Source: Halorussus sp. MSC15.2
GTDB lineage: Archaea; Halobacteriota; Halobacteria; Halobacteriales; Haladaptataceae
NCBI RefSeq assembly: GCF_010747475.1
Contig: NZ_VSLZ01000001.1
Location: forward strand, 186,001 to 250,000
Length of the DNA stretch: 64,000 nucleotides
Reading direction: 5' to 3'
The position numbers and the translations under genes are program-made. A model generated the notes under the pieces. It was not told where the DNA came from and made no database searches. It was given only the letters and a program-made list of their open reading frames with translations. Below are positions 8,556 through 17,218 of the stretch, piece after piece (positions within the stretch are counted from its first letter, which is position 1; every line of letters starts with the position of its first letter).

Positions 8556-9482
8556 TCAGTCACCTCCCGTCCGCGGTGCCCGCATCTCGTCGGTGATGCG
8601 GACGAGGTCGTACTGCAGGTCCGTCTGGCTGGCTATCAGCATCGCGGTACTCCCGGACACGAGCGCTGTCAGTTCCTCGTCGGATATCTCCCCGCGGCCG
8701 AGTCGGTCCGCGGCCGCGCTCAGGAGGTAGAACCCGCCGAGCATCGCGCGGACGTCGGCGATACCGTCGTCGAGCAGTTCGTCGGTTAACAGCACCTGAT
8801 TCTGGCGGAGGTGCTTGTCTAACCCGTCTATCCAGAGGAGAGCGCCGCTCGCCGCCCGTTTTTGGAGCGGCGAGACGTAGTCGGGATTCACTTCTTCGAC
8901 CGGTGCCTCCTCCAGCACCCACGTCGGCTCCCAGAGCGCGAGTCGGTCGGCCTGACTCACCACGTTCGCGACCAGCGCCGTCTGTTCGTGCTCGCCGAAT
9001 CCGACCTCCGAGAGGGTCTCGGCGAGCGACGCCGTGTGGACGAGCTGTTTCGTCATGCGCTCGATGTGTTCGGACGTGAACCGCGGGAGGTTAGCTTCGG
9101 CGCTCGCGTAGAAGCCGACCTCGGTCAGGTGGTCGTCGATTCGCCACGCAGGCGTCGTCAGTTCCGCGTACAGTTCCTCGCCGCGGTCCGGAACACCTGC
9201 GGCGCGTACCGCCGACAGGTCCGCTATCGCGTCGGCGACGCCCGCCATCTCCGTCGCCAGTAGTTCGGCATCGAGCGACCCGGAGAGGTCGTTTCGGATG
9301 GCCTCCCCGCGGCGAGCGAACTCGCCCGCCGACTCGACAGCGACGAGGTCCCGCAGGTCGCCCAGTGTCACGTCGTCGATGGCCGAACCGCCGGTCGCGG
9401 CGGCACTGGCCACGCCAAGGACCTTGAGGAACTTCCGACGCTCCTCGTCCGAAATCCGTGAATAGGGTTGTTCTCCTTGCAT
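8556..9482 (-). CDS. Tat-signal protein of unknown function, first gene of the PQQ dehydrogenase operon
   Basis: This encodes 308 residues. The N terminus ERRKFLKVLGVASAAATGG is a twin-arginine signal without a lipobox. The rest is predicted to be mostly helical and acidic, with conserved-looking aromatic stretches (WRIDDHLTEVGFYASAEANL, LALWEPTWVLEE). I recognise no enzyme motif. The stop lies 2 nt before the dehydrogenase ATG, so the genes are surely co-transcribed and probably translationally coupled. A helical Tat substrate directly upstream of a signal-less quinoprotein is a good candidate for an export chaperone or structural subunit. GAGGAG lies a few bases before the ATG, an unusually clear Shine-Dalgarno sequence. 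Confidence 0.8.
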   Translation of the reverse strand: MQGEQPYSRISDEERRKFLKVLGVASAAATGGSAIDDVTLGDLRDLVAVESAGEFARRGEAIRNDLSGSLDAELLATEMAGVADAIADLSAVRAAGVPDRGEELYAELTTPAWRIDDHLTEVGFYASAEANLPRFTSEHIERMTKQLVHTASLAETLSEVGFGEHEQTALVANVVSQADRLALWEPTWVLEEAPVEEVNPDYVSPLQKRAASGALLWIDGLDKHLRQNQVLLTDELLDDGIADVRAMLGGFYLLSAAADRLGRGEISDEELTALVSGSTAMLIASQTDLQYDLVRITDEMRAPRTGGD

Positions 9483-10111
9483 TATTACTCCTCATTCACC
9501 GGATAGCCGAGTGCGGTGAACCGAGACGAAGTATGTTAACTACACACATACCTACCGACAATCGTTCAACGCGAAACGTGAGATTCGATAGAACGCGGCG
9601 TCTCCGGAACGGTCCGGTAGAACTCAAAGACGCCGTTTCGGAATCTGGTGCGTGGGTATTGCTCGTCACTGGTCGTGACGGTCACGCAAACTCCGTCAAG
9701 TTTCGAGTAAGCGATACCGCGGGAGCCGCCAAGACGAGCGCCGACACGGCGGCGAAACGTCAGGGTTCGGACCTCACTTACCGTTCGAATCCGCCGGACC
9801 GCCTTCGCCAAGTCGCCCTCGACTCCGGGCGGTGAGCAGGTCTCGCGGGCGAGGTAGTAGACGCCCGGACTGTAAACGAGTACCGAGCGCCGGTCGTCGA
9901 ACACGACGCCCGGGGAAGCGAACCGTCGAGGCCACGAGGAGAACCTCGGGAGGAAGGGGACCGCCGTTCCGAGGGCGTCCGACCCTATCGACGGCACAGA
10001 CGACCGCCGCGGCGGTTGTAATCCCGACCACTTACCACGGCGATTTCGTATCGCTGGCTGTGCGACGAAAACAAAAGCGTTTTCTTGACACCTATATTAC
10101 GTTTCGATTCC
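9483..10111. other. Intergenic region with promoter area and relic DNA
   Basis: About 630 nt between divergent genes. The first part, next to the PQQ operon, is AT-richer (around 9535-9570, TATGTTAACTACACACAT) and should hold that operon's promoter. The middle (about 9790-9900) contains a decayed fragment of the HD phosphohydrolase gene. The right end (10060-10111) is AT-rich and should hold the promoter of the membrane protein gene. The short frames present do not resemble known proteins. Confidence 0.6.
9790..9900 (-). pseudogene. Decayed fragment of an HD phosphohydrolase gene
   Basis: Reading the minus strand gives PGVYYLARETCS followed by a diverged GVEGDLAKAVRRIR, which matches the HD protein at 4361-5542 (LGVYYLARETCS, DVADDRARAVRAA). 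At nucleotide level 9834-9865 is identical to 5346-5377 over 32 bases, and weaker identity (CGGACCGCC.TCGCC) extends toward 9790. The HD catalytic residues are absent and no full frame exists, so this is the remnant of a partial duplication or of a second HD gene. It lies in the same orientation as its relative, about 4.5 kb away. Confidence 0.75.
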
Positions 10112-10645
10112 GTGCCATCGCATAACGCCTCGAAATCGGAACTCGCCGGAGGCCTGCTCGTACTGGGAGTCGCCGCGGCCGTCGGTCTCGCCTCCCTGAC
10201 TGGTCTCCACGATGTCCCCTCCGACCTCCTCCCGATGGTCTCCACGTGGGCGGTCGTCGGTGGCTATCACGTCCTGAAAGCGACGTCGACGCGATTCCGG
10301 CGACGCTGGTTCGACCCGCGCGTCCGGAGCGTCCTCGCGCTCGTCGCGTTCGCGACCGCGGGGTATCTGTCCGCGACTGGCGGCCGAGCGTTGGCGGTCT
10401 TTCCGGCAATCTTCGGTGTCTTTTTCGCCGTCGGTGCGGCAGTCGAGTCCCACAAGCGCGGTTCGCTCCCGGCCAACCCCTTCTTCCGCCTGCTCGTGGG
10501 CGCGACCGGTCTCGGCTTCGTCGCGCTCGCGTGGCACCTCGTCCGGAACTACCCCTACGTCGGCGTCACCGTCATGGCGGCGACCAGCGCGGTCACGGGA
10601 CTCGCGCTCCTCGCGTGGACGGTTCTGGTGACGAAGCGGGACTGA
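10112..10645 (+). CDS. Integral membrane protein of unknown function
   Basis: About 177 residues with five or six hydrophobic segments (LAGGLLVLGVAAAVGLASL, VLALVAFATAGYLSATGG, ALAVFPAIFGVFFAVGAAV, LLVGATGLGFVALAWHLV, GVTVMAATSAVTGLALLAW) separated by Arg-rich loops, ending in a short basic tail. No ATG lies near the front. GTG at 10112 is chosen, giving PSHNASKSELAGG; TTG at 10085 in the same frame is the alternative. Arg-rich loops (STRFRRRWFDPRVRS) between helices 2 and 3 suggest a cytoplasmic side there. No family recognised. Confidence 0.7.
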   Translation: MPSHNASKSELAGGLLVLGVAAAVGLASLTGLHDVPSDLLPMVSTWAVVGGYHVLKATSTRFRRRWFDPRVRSVLALVAFATAGYLSATGGRALAVFPAIFGVFFAVGAAVESHKRGSLPANPFFRLLVGATGLGFVALAWHLVRNYPYVGVTVMAATSAVTGLALLAWTVLVTKRD

Positions 10646-10691
10646 GACGGGGAGCGAACCACTGAAACGCCCCCGACTCGAAGCCCCCGCC

Positions 10692-11510
10692 ATGCCTTAC
10701 GCGGACAACGACGGCGTTTCTGTACACTACGAGGTCGGCGGCGACGGCGCGGTTGAGAGCGACGCGCCGGTCGTCCTACTGGCCGACGCGGGCTACGGTC
10801 CGTGGCAGTGGGGCTGGCAGTACTCGGCGCTCGCCGGTCCCTTCGAGGTCGTCGTCCCCAGCACGCGCGGGACGGGCGACTCGGGCGCCCCCGACCCGGA
10901 CGCCACCGACTCCTACGGCATCGACGCGATGGCCGCCGACCTCGAAGCCGTCCTCGCCGACCACGGAGCGCGGAAGGCCCACCTCGTCGGCGCCGGGATG
11001 GGCGGGATGGTCGCGCTCCGGTACTCGCTCGACTTCTCGCGCGCCCGGTCGCTGGCGCTCCTCGGCACCTCGCCGGGCGGGCCGCGCGCGACCCCCGTCG
11101 CCGACGGCCTGCGCGAGCGACTGCTCGCGAGCCCCGACGATTCGGCGGCCCTCCGCGAATCACTCGAACCGGTCGCGAGTGCGGAACTGCTGGAGACCGA
11201 CGACCTCGTGGAGCGAATCGTCGCGTGGCGGCGCGACGAGGACGCCCCGGAGGCGGTCCAGCGCGCCCACTTCGACGCGATGGCCGACTTCGACGCCAGC
11301 GACAGCCTCTACGAGATTACGATTCCCGCGCTCGTGGCCCACGGGAGCGACGACCGGGTGATTCCGGCCGCGGACGGCCGACTGCTGGCCGACGGACTTC
11401 CGAAGGGCGAGTTCGAGGCGTTCCCCGGCGAGCGACTCTTCTACGTCGAACGCTCGAAGGCGGTCAACGACTCGCTGGTGGGGTTCCTGACCGACCACGT
11501 CGAGGACTGA
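10692..11510 (+). CDS. Alpha/beta-hydrolase-fold protein lacking the catalytic Ser and His
   Basis: This encodes 272 residues with the overall layout of an alpha/beta hydrolase: an opening strand pair, a PVVLLADAGYGPWQW oxyanion-loop region, the nucleophile-elbow segment LVGAGMGGMVALRYS, and a late AHGSDDRVIP segment that supplies the acid residue. The nucleophile motif normally reads G-x-S-x-G; here it is G-A-G-M-G at about residues 100-104, so the Ser is Gly102. The C-terminal catalytic His that normally follows FPGAGH is replaced by FPGERLFYVE. Esterase or lipase chemistry is therefore not expected. The gene is first in a tight operon with a degenerate acyl-CoA-ligase-like gene and a carotenoid oxygenase gene, so it may be a binding or scaffold protein for a hydrophobic ligand; that is inference. 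Confidence 0.85.
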   Translation: MPYADNDGVSVHYEVGGDGAVESDAPVVLLADAGYGPWQWGWQYSALAGPFEVVVPSTRGTGDSGAPDPDATDSYGIDAMAADLEAVLADHGARKAHLVGAGMGGMVALRYSLDFSRARSLALLGTSPGGPRATPVADGLRERLLASPDDSAALRESLEPVASAELLETDDLVERIVAWRRDEDAPEAVQRAHFDAMADFDASDSLYEITIPALVAHGSDDRVIPAADGRLLADGLPKGEFEAFPGERLFYVERSKAVNDSLVGFLTDHVED

Positions 11511-11553
11511 ATCCGCAACAACGCCTACGTCCCGCGGCGTCGAACCACACTCC

Positions 11554-13131
11554 ATGACGCTCTCGCTCGAACGCCGGGCCGCGCTCTGGGGGGACCGAAC
11601 TGCGGTGGTGGACGAGAACGCCGACCGGCGGGTCAGTTACGCCGACCTCGAATCAGAGGCCGACGCGATGGCCCGACGGCTCTCGGCGCTCGGGGTCGAA
11701 TCCGGCGACCCGGTCGCCGTCCTCTCGCGCAATCGCGTCGAGACGCTGGCGCTCCTGTTCGCGACGCGGCGACTCGGCGCGGTGTTCGCGCCGGTCTCGT
11801 ATCGACTCACGCCCGCGACCGTCGAGCGCCCGCTGGCGGTCGTGGACCCGGCGGTGGTCGTCCACGAGTCGGCACAGCGGGACCTGATTCGGGAACTGCC
11901 CGACGACCTGACCTACACCTTCGAGGAGTTCGGCCGCCGCGACGGCGAGGCGTACGAGCGCGCCGACCCCGACCCAGAGGACTCGCTGCTCTACCTGCAC
12001 ACGAAAGCGGAGGCCGACCGCCCCGCCGTGGGCGAGGACGAGGGGAAGAATCGACCGGGCGAGTCGCTGAACGCGGACCCGACGACGGCCCCGCGCGTGG
12101 TGGACCTTCCGGCCAGCACGGTCGAGTGGAACTGCATCACCGCGGCCGCGGCGTGGGGTCTCGGCCGGGGCGACTGCGCGCCCGCCCTGCTTCCGCTCTC
12201 GGACGCCGAGGGACTCCTCCGACTCACCCTGCCGCTGCTCTACGTCGGCGGTCGAGTCGTCCTACTCCGGGCGTTCGACCCCGAGGACGCCCTGAACGCG
12301 GTGTCCGAGGAGGGCGCGACCGCGCTGTTCGCGGGGGCGACCGAGTACCGCGAACTGGTCGAGAGCGAGTCGTTCGCGGGGACCGACTTCGGGAGCGTCG
12401 AGTTGCTCGCCAACGGGTCGGCGCTCACCGCGGACGTCCGAGGCGCGCTGGCCCGGCACGCGCCCGTGGTCCGGACCTACGGCCGAGTCGAAACTGGGCC
12501 GAACAACCTCTTCGTCCCTCCCGAGGGCGGCGTTGGAGGTGGGTCCGGCGACGAGACGACCGACGGTGAGGCGTCCGACGACGCCGACCCCGACCGCGTG
12601 GGCCGACCGTTCCCCGACTGCGAGGCCAGACTCGTCGGCGAGGACGGAACCCCGGTCGCCGACGGCGAGGTCGGCGAACTCCAGTTCCGCGGGCCGGTGA
12701 CGGCGCGGGGGTATCTCCCCGACGACGGAACGGCGGACGGCGACGGCGGCGAGACGTTTCCCGAGTGGGTGCCGACGCGCGACTTGGCCACCCGCGAGGG
12801 CGGCGACTACTACCTGCTCGGGCGCGCCAGCGAGACCTTCGACGCCGCGTCGGCCCGCGTCCACCCCCGAGCGGCCGAGCAAGCGCTCGAAGCGCGCGAG
12901 GGAGTGGACGCCGCGGGAGTGGTCCCCGACGCGGAGGGCGTGCTGGCGGCCTTCGTCGGCGACGCCGACCCCGGCGAACTCCGGTCGGTCCTCGGCGACG
13001 AATTGCCGGAGACCGTCGCCGTCCGGGAACTCGACCGACTGGAGTCGCTCCCCCGGCGCTCGACGGGCGAACTCGACCGCGCGGCGCTTCGGCGCGACCT
13101 CTCGGGCGAGGAGCGCATCGATAAGGAGTGA
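11554..13131 (+). CDS. AMP-dependent synthetase/ligase-like protein, degenerate active site
   Basis: This encodes 525 residues of the ANL (acyl-CoA synthetase) fold. The N-terminal part (LGVESGDPVAVLSRNRVETL, TRRLGAVFAPVSYRL) and central part (LLPLSDAEGLLRLTLPLLYVGG) align well with fatty-acyl-CoA ligases. The signature P-loop, normally Y/H-TSGTTGxPKG, is replaced at about residues 149-165 by HTKAEADRPAVGEDEG with no Gly/Thr/Lys pattern. The A5 motif is YGRVETG rather than YGxTE. In the final motif the catalytic Lys of PRTxxGKIDR is Glu506 (PRRSTGELDR). ATP binding and adenylation therefore look lost, although the frame is intact with normal codon use. It lies 43 nt after the hydrolase-like gene and 10 nt before the carotenoid oxygenase gene. 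Confidence 0.85.
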   Translation: MTLSLERRAALWGDRTAVVDENADRRVSYADLESEADAMARRLSALGVESGDPVAVLSRNRVETLALLFATRRLGAVFAPVSYRLTPATVERPLAVVDPAVVVHESAQRDLIRELPDDLTYTFEEFGRRDGEAYERADPDPEDSLLYLHTKAEADRPAVGEDEGKNRPGESLNADPTTAPRVVDLPASTVEWNCITAAAAWGLGRGDCAPALLPLSDAEGLLRLTLPLLYVGGRVVLLRAFDPEDALNAVSEEGATALFAGATEYRELVESESFAGTDFGSVELLANGSALTADVRGALARHAPVVRTYGRVETGPNNLFVPPEGGVGGGSGDETTDGEASDDADPDRVGRPFPDCEARLVGEDGTPVADGEVGELQFRGPVTARGYLPDDGTADGDGGETFPEWVPTRDLATREGGDYYLLGRASETFDAASARVHPRAAEQALEAREGVDAAGVVPDAEGVLAAFVGDADPGELRSVLGDELPETVAVRELDRLESLPRRSTGELDRAALRRDLSGEERIDKE

Positions 13132-13141
13132 GTACCGTCCG

Positions 13142-14584
13142 ATGCCAGCGTACAGCCCCGGCTTCCGCTCGCGCGAGTCCGAGTGCGACCGACTCGACGT
13201 ACCCGTCGCGGGCGAGATTCCGGCGTGGCTCTCGGGGACGCTCGTGCGTAACGGCCCGGGCAGGTTCGAGGTCGGCGGCGAGCGCGTCGCCCACTGGTTC
13301 GACGGACTGGCGATGCTCCGGGCGTTCCGCTTCGACGACGGCACGGTGACGTACTCGAACCGATTCCTGCGGACCGAGACCTACCGGTCGGCCGTCGAGG
13401 AGGGCGAGCTATCGAGTCAGTTCGCCACCTCGGGGAGCTACCTCCGGCGGCTCAAGTCGTTCCTGACCGACCCGACCGACAACGCCAACGTCCACGTCGC
13501 GCGCCTCGGCGGCGAGTACGTCGCGCTGACCGAGACGCGCCGGCGCGTGCGGTTCGACCCGGCCGACCTCTCGACGCGGGGCGACTTGCGCTACCGGGAC
13601 GACCTAACCCTCCACCACGTCACCGCCCACCTCCAGCACGACCCGGAGCGGGGCGAGACGGTCGGGTACGGGACCGAGTTCGGCCGCCGGAACCGGTATC
13701 ACGTCTACCGGGTGCCCGACGACCGGCCCGAGCGCGTCCCCGTGGCGTCGGTCGAGGTGGACAGACCGGCGTACGTCCACAGCTTCGCGCTCACGCCGAC
13801 GTACGCCGTCCTCGTCGAACCGCCGTACGTCGTGAACCCGCTCCGGTTCCTCCTGCCGGGCGGCGGCGGATTCATCGACAGCTACCGGTGGCGACCCGAG
13901 CGCGGCACCCGGTTTCGGGTCTTCGACCGCTCGTCGGGGGAACTGGTCGCCGACCGGTCCACGGCGGCCTTCTTCTTCTTCCACACCGCCAACGGGTTCG
14001 AGACCGACGACGAGGTGGTCGTGGACCTCGTGGCGTACGACGACGCGACCATCGTGGACAAGCTCTTCATGAGCGCGATGGACGGGGACGCCGAGAGCGG
14101 GTCGGCGGGAGGCCCGGAAGGGAGTCCGGAACTCGACGCCGCCGACGGGACGCTCGCGCGCTTCCGCGTGCCCCTCGACGATGGCGGCGACGGCGGTGAA
14201 GTCGAGCGCGAGACGCTGTATCGCGGGACGGAACTGCCCCGGGTGGCCCCGGCCGCACGCGGGAGCACGTACCGGTACGCCTACGGGCAGGCGACCCTGC
14301 GCGAGACCGGGAACGGACTGGCGAAGGTGAACGTCGAGACGGGCGAGGCGCTGGAGTGGTGGGAAGCGGGCGTCTACGCGGGCGAACCGATATTCGTCCC
14401 GCGTCCGGACGCGGACGCCGAGGACTGCGGCGCGGTGCTGTCGCTCGCGCTCGACGCCGACAACGAGCGGTCGGTCCTCCTCGTCCTCGACGCCGAGACG
14501 TTCGAGGAGCGAGCGCGCGCGACGCTCCCCCACGTCGTGCCCTTCGGCTTCCACGGGGAGTTCTTCCCGGCGGTCACTGACTGA
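13142..14584 (+). CDS. Carotenoid cleavage oxygenase (RPE65/CCD family)
   Basis: This encodes 480 residues. The opening GEIPAWLSGTLVRNGPGRFE and HWFDGLAML are the family's conserved start. The four iron-binding histidines are present, at about residues 163 (TAHLQH), 213 (YVHSFALT), 281 (FFFHTANGFE) and 471 (GFHGEFF), so this member should be active. These enzymes use Fe(II) and oxygen to split a polyene double bond, for example making retinal from beta-carotene or apocarotenoids. Bacterioopsin-related retinal supply is one possibility, but no opsin gene is in the window. It is third in an operon behind two degenerate enzyme homologues, 10 nt after the ligase-like gene. Confidence 0.92.
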   Translation: MPAYSPGFRSRESECDRLDVPVAGEIPAWLSGTLVRNGPGRFEVGGERVAHWFDGLAMLRAFRFDDGTVTYSNRFLRTETYRSAVEEGELSSQFATSGSYLRRLKSFLTDPTDNANVHVARLGGEYVALTETRRRVRFDPADLSTRGDLRYRDDLTLHHVTAHLQHDPERGETVGYGTEFGRRNRYHVYRVPDDRPERVPVASVEVDRPAYVHSFALTPTYAVLVEPPYVVNPLRFLLPGGGGFIDSYRWRPERGTRFRVFDRSSGELVADRSTAAFFFFHTANGFETDDEVVVDLVAYDDATIVDKLFMSAMDGDAESGSAGGPEGSPELDAADGTLARFRVPLDDGGDGGEVERETLYRGTELPRVAPAARGSTYRYAYGQATLRETGNGLAKVNVETGEALEWWEAGVYAGEPIFVPRPDADAEDCGAVLSLALDADNERSVLLVLDAETFEERARATLPHVVPFGFHGEFFPAVTD

Positions 14585-14673
14585 AGCAACCCGCGGCGAC
14601 GGGGCGTCCCGAATACCGGCAGAACTCCCCACAGCGCAACGCCTTTTGGACCCCGAGTGTTTTGTGACTGGTA

Positions 14674-15390
14674 ATGAGTCGATTGCGAATCGCGTTCGTC
14701 AACGCCGCCCACGACGGCACCGACACCCGGCGAAACTTCCGCCGGGAGTTGGACGCCGACCTCGTGGAGTTCGACGCGACGGGCGGCGAACTTCCCGATA
14801 CCCTCGACTTCGACGGTGTCGTGGTGTCGGGGTCTCGCTCGTCGGTCTACTGGGACGAAGAGTGGATAGAACCGACGAAAGCGTGGGTCCGAGACGCCAT
14901 CGAGGCCGGACTCCCGTGCCTCGGCGTCTGCTGGGGCCACCAACTGCTCGCGGACGTGCTGGGCGGCGAAGTCAGCGACATGGGCGAGTACGAAATCGGC
15001 TACCGAGAGGTCGAACACACCGGCGACTCGCGGCTGTTCGACGGTATCGACCGGCGGTTCACCGTCTTCACGACCCACTCGGACGCGGTGGTCGAACTCC
15101 CGCCGGGTGCGGAGGAAATCGCGGCCAACGACTACTCCAACCACGCCTTCCGCAAGGACCGCGTGTTCGGCGTCCAGTTCCACCCCGAGTACGATATAGA
15201 GACGGCCGAGTCGGTCACGGAGGGCAAGGACCTGTCGGAGGAACGCATGGCCGAGGTTCTCTCGGGCATCGACGAGGAGAACTACCGGGCGGCCTGCGAG
15301 GCCAAACTGGTCTTCGAGAACTTCTGCGAGTTCGTCCGCGAGGTCCGCGACGCGGACCCCTCGGGCGAGAGCGAGACCGCTTCGGCGTAG
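14674..15390 (+). CDS. Class I glutamine amidotransferase
   Basis: This encodes 238 residues of the GATase1 fold. The nucleophile elbow is LGVCWGHQLLADVLGG (catalytic Cys), and the His/Glu dyad is FGVQFHPEYD. The C terminus continues through a helical EGKDLSEERMAEV region. The sequence resembles GMP-synthase subunit A-like stand-alone amidotransferases. Such proteins hydrolyse glutamine and hand ammonia to a partner synthetase, or act on gamma-glutamyl compounds; the partner is not encoded nearby. An ATG at 14674 follows an AT-rich stretch (TTTTGTGACTGGTAATG). Confidence 0.88.
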   Translation: MSRLRIAFVNAAHDGTDTRRNFRRELDADLVEFDATGGELPDTLDFDGVVVSGSRSSVYWDEEWIEPTKAWVRDAIEAGLPCLGVCWGHQLLADVLGGEVSDMGEYEIGYREVEHTGDSRLFDGIDRRFTVFTTHSDAVVELPPGAEEIAANDYSNHAFRKDRVFGVQFHPEYDIETAESVTEGKDLSEERMAEVLSGIDEENYRAACEAKLVFENFCEFVREVRDADPSGESETASA

Positions 15391-15510
15391 CGACCCCCGA
15401 GCGTCACCCGCAGTCACGCCGCCTTCCGCCGATTCCGTATCGGACACTACTTAAACACCATTATCTGTGAACCAGCAAGCCCACCCGGGTTCGCGGAGTA
15501 ACTTTTGAAA

Positions 15511-15927
15511 ATGAACGACGACCTCGCCGACGGCAACGGCGGTTCGGCGTCACCCCGTCCGTCCTACACGGAACCCAGCATCGACGTTCCCCCGCTGTCC
15601 CAAGACAACCTCTTCGACGCGCTGTCCTCCCGGCGGAGTCGGTACGTCCTCGTCGCCCTCCGAGAGGCCGACGGACCCCTCGACACCCGGGAACTCGTGG
15701 ACACGGTCGCGGCGTGGGAGACCGGCAAGCCCATCGACCTCGTGTCCGAGGAACACTGCAAGCGGGTGTTCACGTCGCTTCGCCACTCCCAGTTGCCGAA
15801 GCTATCGATGATGGGTCTCGTCGAGTACGACGAGGACGACGGGGTAGTCGCGCCCGGCCCGTACGTCGAGCAGGCCGACGCGTATCTGGACATCGCGGTG
15901 AGCCGAGACGACAACGTGGAGGTCTGA
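15511..15927 (+). CDS. Predicted winged-helix protein, DUF7344-like
   Basis: This encodes 138 residues from ATG 15511. The core LFDALSSRRSRYVLVALREA, then DGPLDTRELVDTVAAWE and KRVFTSLRHSQLPKLSMMGL followed by VEYDED, is a winged-helix arrangement found in a large haloarchaeal family of small regulators. The first helix with its R-R-x-R-Y-V-L signature and the wing ending in VEYD are clear. It probably binds DNA. The N-terminal 30 residues are disordered and proline/serine-rich. A TATA-like ACTTAAAC lies at about 15449, giving a 5' leader of some 40 nt. The target is unknown. Confidence 0.75.
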   Translation: MNDDLADGNGGSASPRPSYTEPSIDVPPLSQDNLFDALSSRRSRYVLVALREADGPLDTRELVDTVAAWETGKPIDLVSEEHCKRVFTSLRHSQLPKLSMMGLVEYDEDDGVVAPGPYVEQADAYLDIAVSRDDNVEV

Positions 15928-16024
15928 CGGTCGGACCGGCACGACGCGGTCCGACCGCGCGAGCCTCGGCAAGAATTGCGCCGGAGTAGGAGCGTTTTTC
16001 ACACTCCCCGTTCCAACGTCTGTC

Positions 16025-17188
16025 ATGCTCGATTACGTCTCCCTAGAGGACGACCTCGACGAGGAGGAGCGCATGATTCGAGACACCGCGCGGCAGTTCG
16101 TCGAGGAGCAGGTCAAACCCGACATCGGCGACCACTTCGAGGACGGAACCTTCCCGACCGAACTCATCCCGGAGATGGGCGAGTTGGGATTCTACGCGCC
16201 CAACCTCGAAGGGTACGGCTCGCCGAACGTCAGCGAAACGGCCTACGGCCTGCTGATGCAGGAGTTGGAGGCGGGCGACTCCGGCATCCGCTCGATGGCG
16301 AGCGTGCAGGGCGCGCTCGTGATGTACCCCATCCACGCCTACGGCTCCGAGGAGCAGAAGGAGCGGTGGCTCCCGGGTCTCGGCACCGGGGAACTCGTCG
16401 GCTGTTTCGGCCTCACGGAACCCGAACACGGGTCGAACCCCTCGGGCATGGAGACTACCGCCGAGAAGGACGCGGGCGAGTACGTCCTCAACGGGTCGAA
16501 GACGTGGATTACCAACTCCCCCATCTCGGACGTGGCGGTCGTCTGGGCGCGGGACCGCTCGGCTGAAGACAACCCGGTTCGGGGCTTCCTCGTCGAGACC
16601 GACAAAGACGGCGTGACGACCAACAAGATAGACGACAAGCTCTCGATGCGCGCGTCGGTCACCGGCGAAATCGGCCTGAACGACGTGTACGTCCCGGAGG
16701 ACGCGGTCCTGCCGGGCGTCGAAGGGATGAAGGGACCGCTGTCGTGTCTCACGCAGGCCCGGTACGGCATCGCGTGGGGCGCGGTCGGCGCGGCCCGCGA
16801 CTCCTTCGAGACCGCCCGCGAGTACGCCACCGAGCGCGACCAGTTCGGCGGCCCCATCGGGCGCTTCCAGATTCAACAGCAGAAGCTCGCCGAGATGGCG
16901 ACCCAGATTACGACGAGTCAACTGCTGGCCCACAGGCTGGCTGAGCTGAAGGAGCGCGGGGACCTGCGCCCCCAGCACGTCTCGATGGCCAAGCGCAACA
17001 ACGTCCGCATGGCCCGCGACCAGTCGCGCATCGCGCGCGAGATGCTCGGCGGGAACGGCATCACGACCGACTACTCGCCGATGCGCCACATGGCGAACAT
17101 GGAGACGGTCTACACCTACGAGGGCACCCACGACATCCACACCCTGATTCTGGGTGAGGACCTGACTGGCATCGCCGCTTACGAGTAG
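16025..17188 (+). CDS. Acyl-CoA dehydrogenase, glutaryl-CoA-dehydrogenase-like
   Basis: This encodes 387 residues, full length for the family. Motifs include CFGLTEPEHGSNPSGMETTA (FAD and substrate region), WITNSPISDVAVVWAR, the helix FGGPIGRFQIQQQKLAEM, and the active-site segment VYTYEGTHDIHTLILGEDLTG with the catalytic Glu. The TYEGTHDIH context and the missing electron-transfer partner genes resemble glutaryl-CoA dehydrogenases, which oxidise and decarboxylate glutaryl-CoA, but a short-chain acyl-CoA substrate is equally possible. The gene is monocistronic and followed by an oligo-T tract. Confidence 0.9.
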   Translation: MLDYVSLEDDLDEEERMIRDTARQFVEEQVKPDIGDHFEDGTFPTELIPEMGELGFYAPNLEGYGSPNVSETAYGLLMQELEAGDSGIRSMASVQGALVMYPIHAYGSEEQKERWLPGLGTGELVGCFGLTEPEHGSNPSGMETTAEKDAGEYVLNGSKTWITNSPISDVAVVWARDRSAEDNPVRGFLVETDKDGVTTNKIDDKLSMRASVTGEIGLNDVYVPEDAVLPGVEGMKGPLSCLTQARYGIAWGAVGAARDSFETAREYATERDQFGGPIGRFQIQQQKLAEMATQITTSQLLAHRLAELKERGDLRPQHVSMAKRNNVRMARDQSRIAREMLGGNGITTDYSPMRHMANMETVYTYEGTHDIHTLILGEDLTGIAAYE

Positions 17189-17218
17189 GAACGGACGTCT
17201 CCGTAATTTCCGTGAGGG

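Noticed and set aside
5660-8563. A single 967-codon minus-strand frame across the PQQ operon
   Set aside because: Its first half is Arg/Gly-rich shadow of the dehydrogenase; only the last 398 codons (from ATG 6856) are real protein.
9780-9800. A GTTCGAATCC sequence that resembles a tRNA T-loop
   Set aside because: The flanking T-stem does not pair (TACCG against CCGCC) and no acceptor stem or anticodon arm fits upstream.
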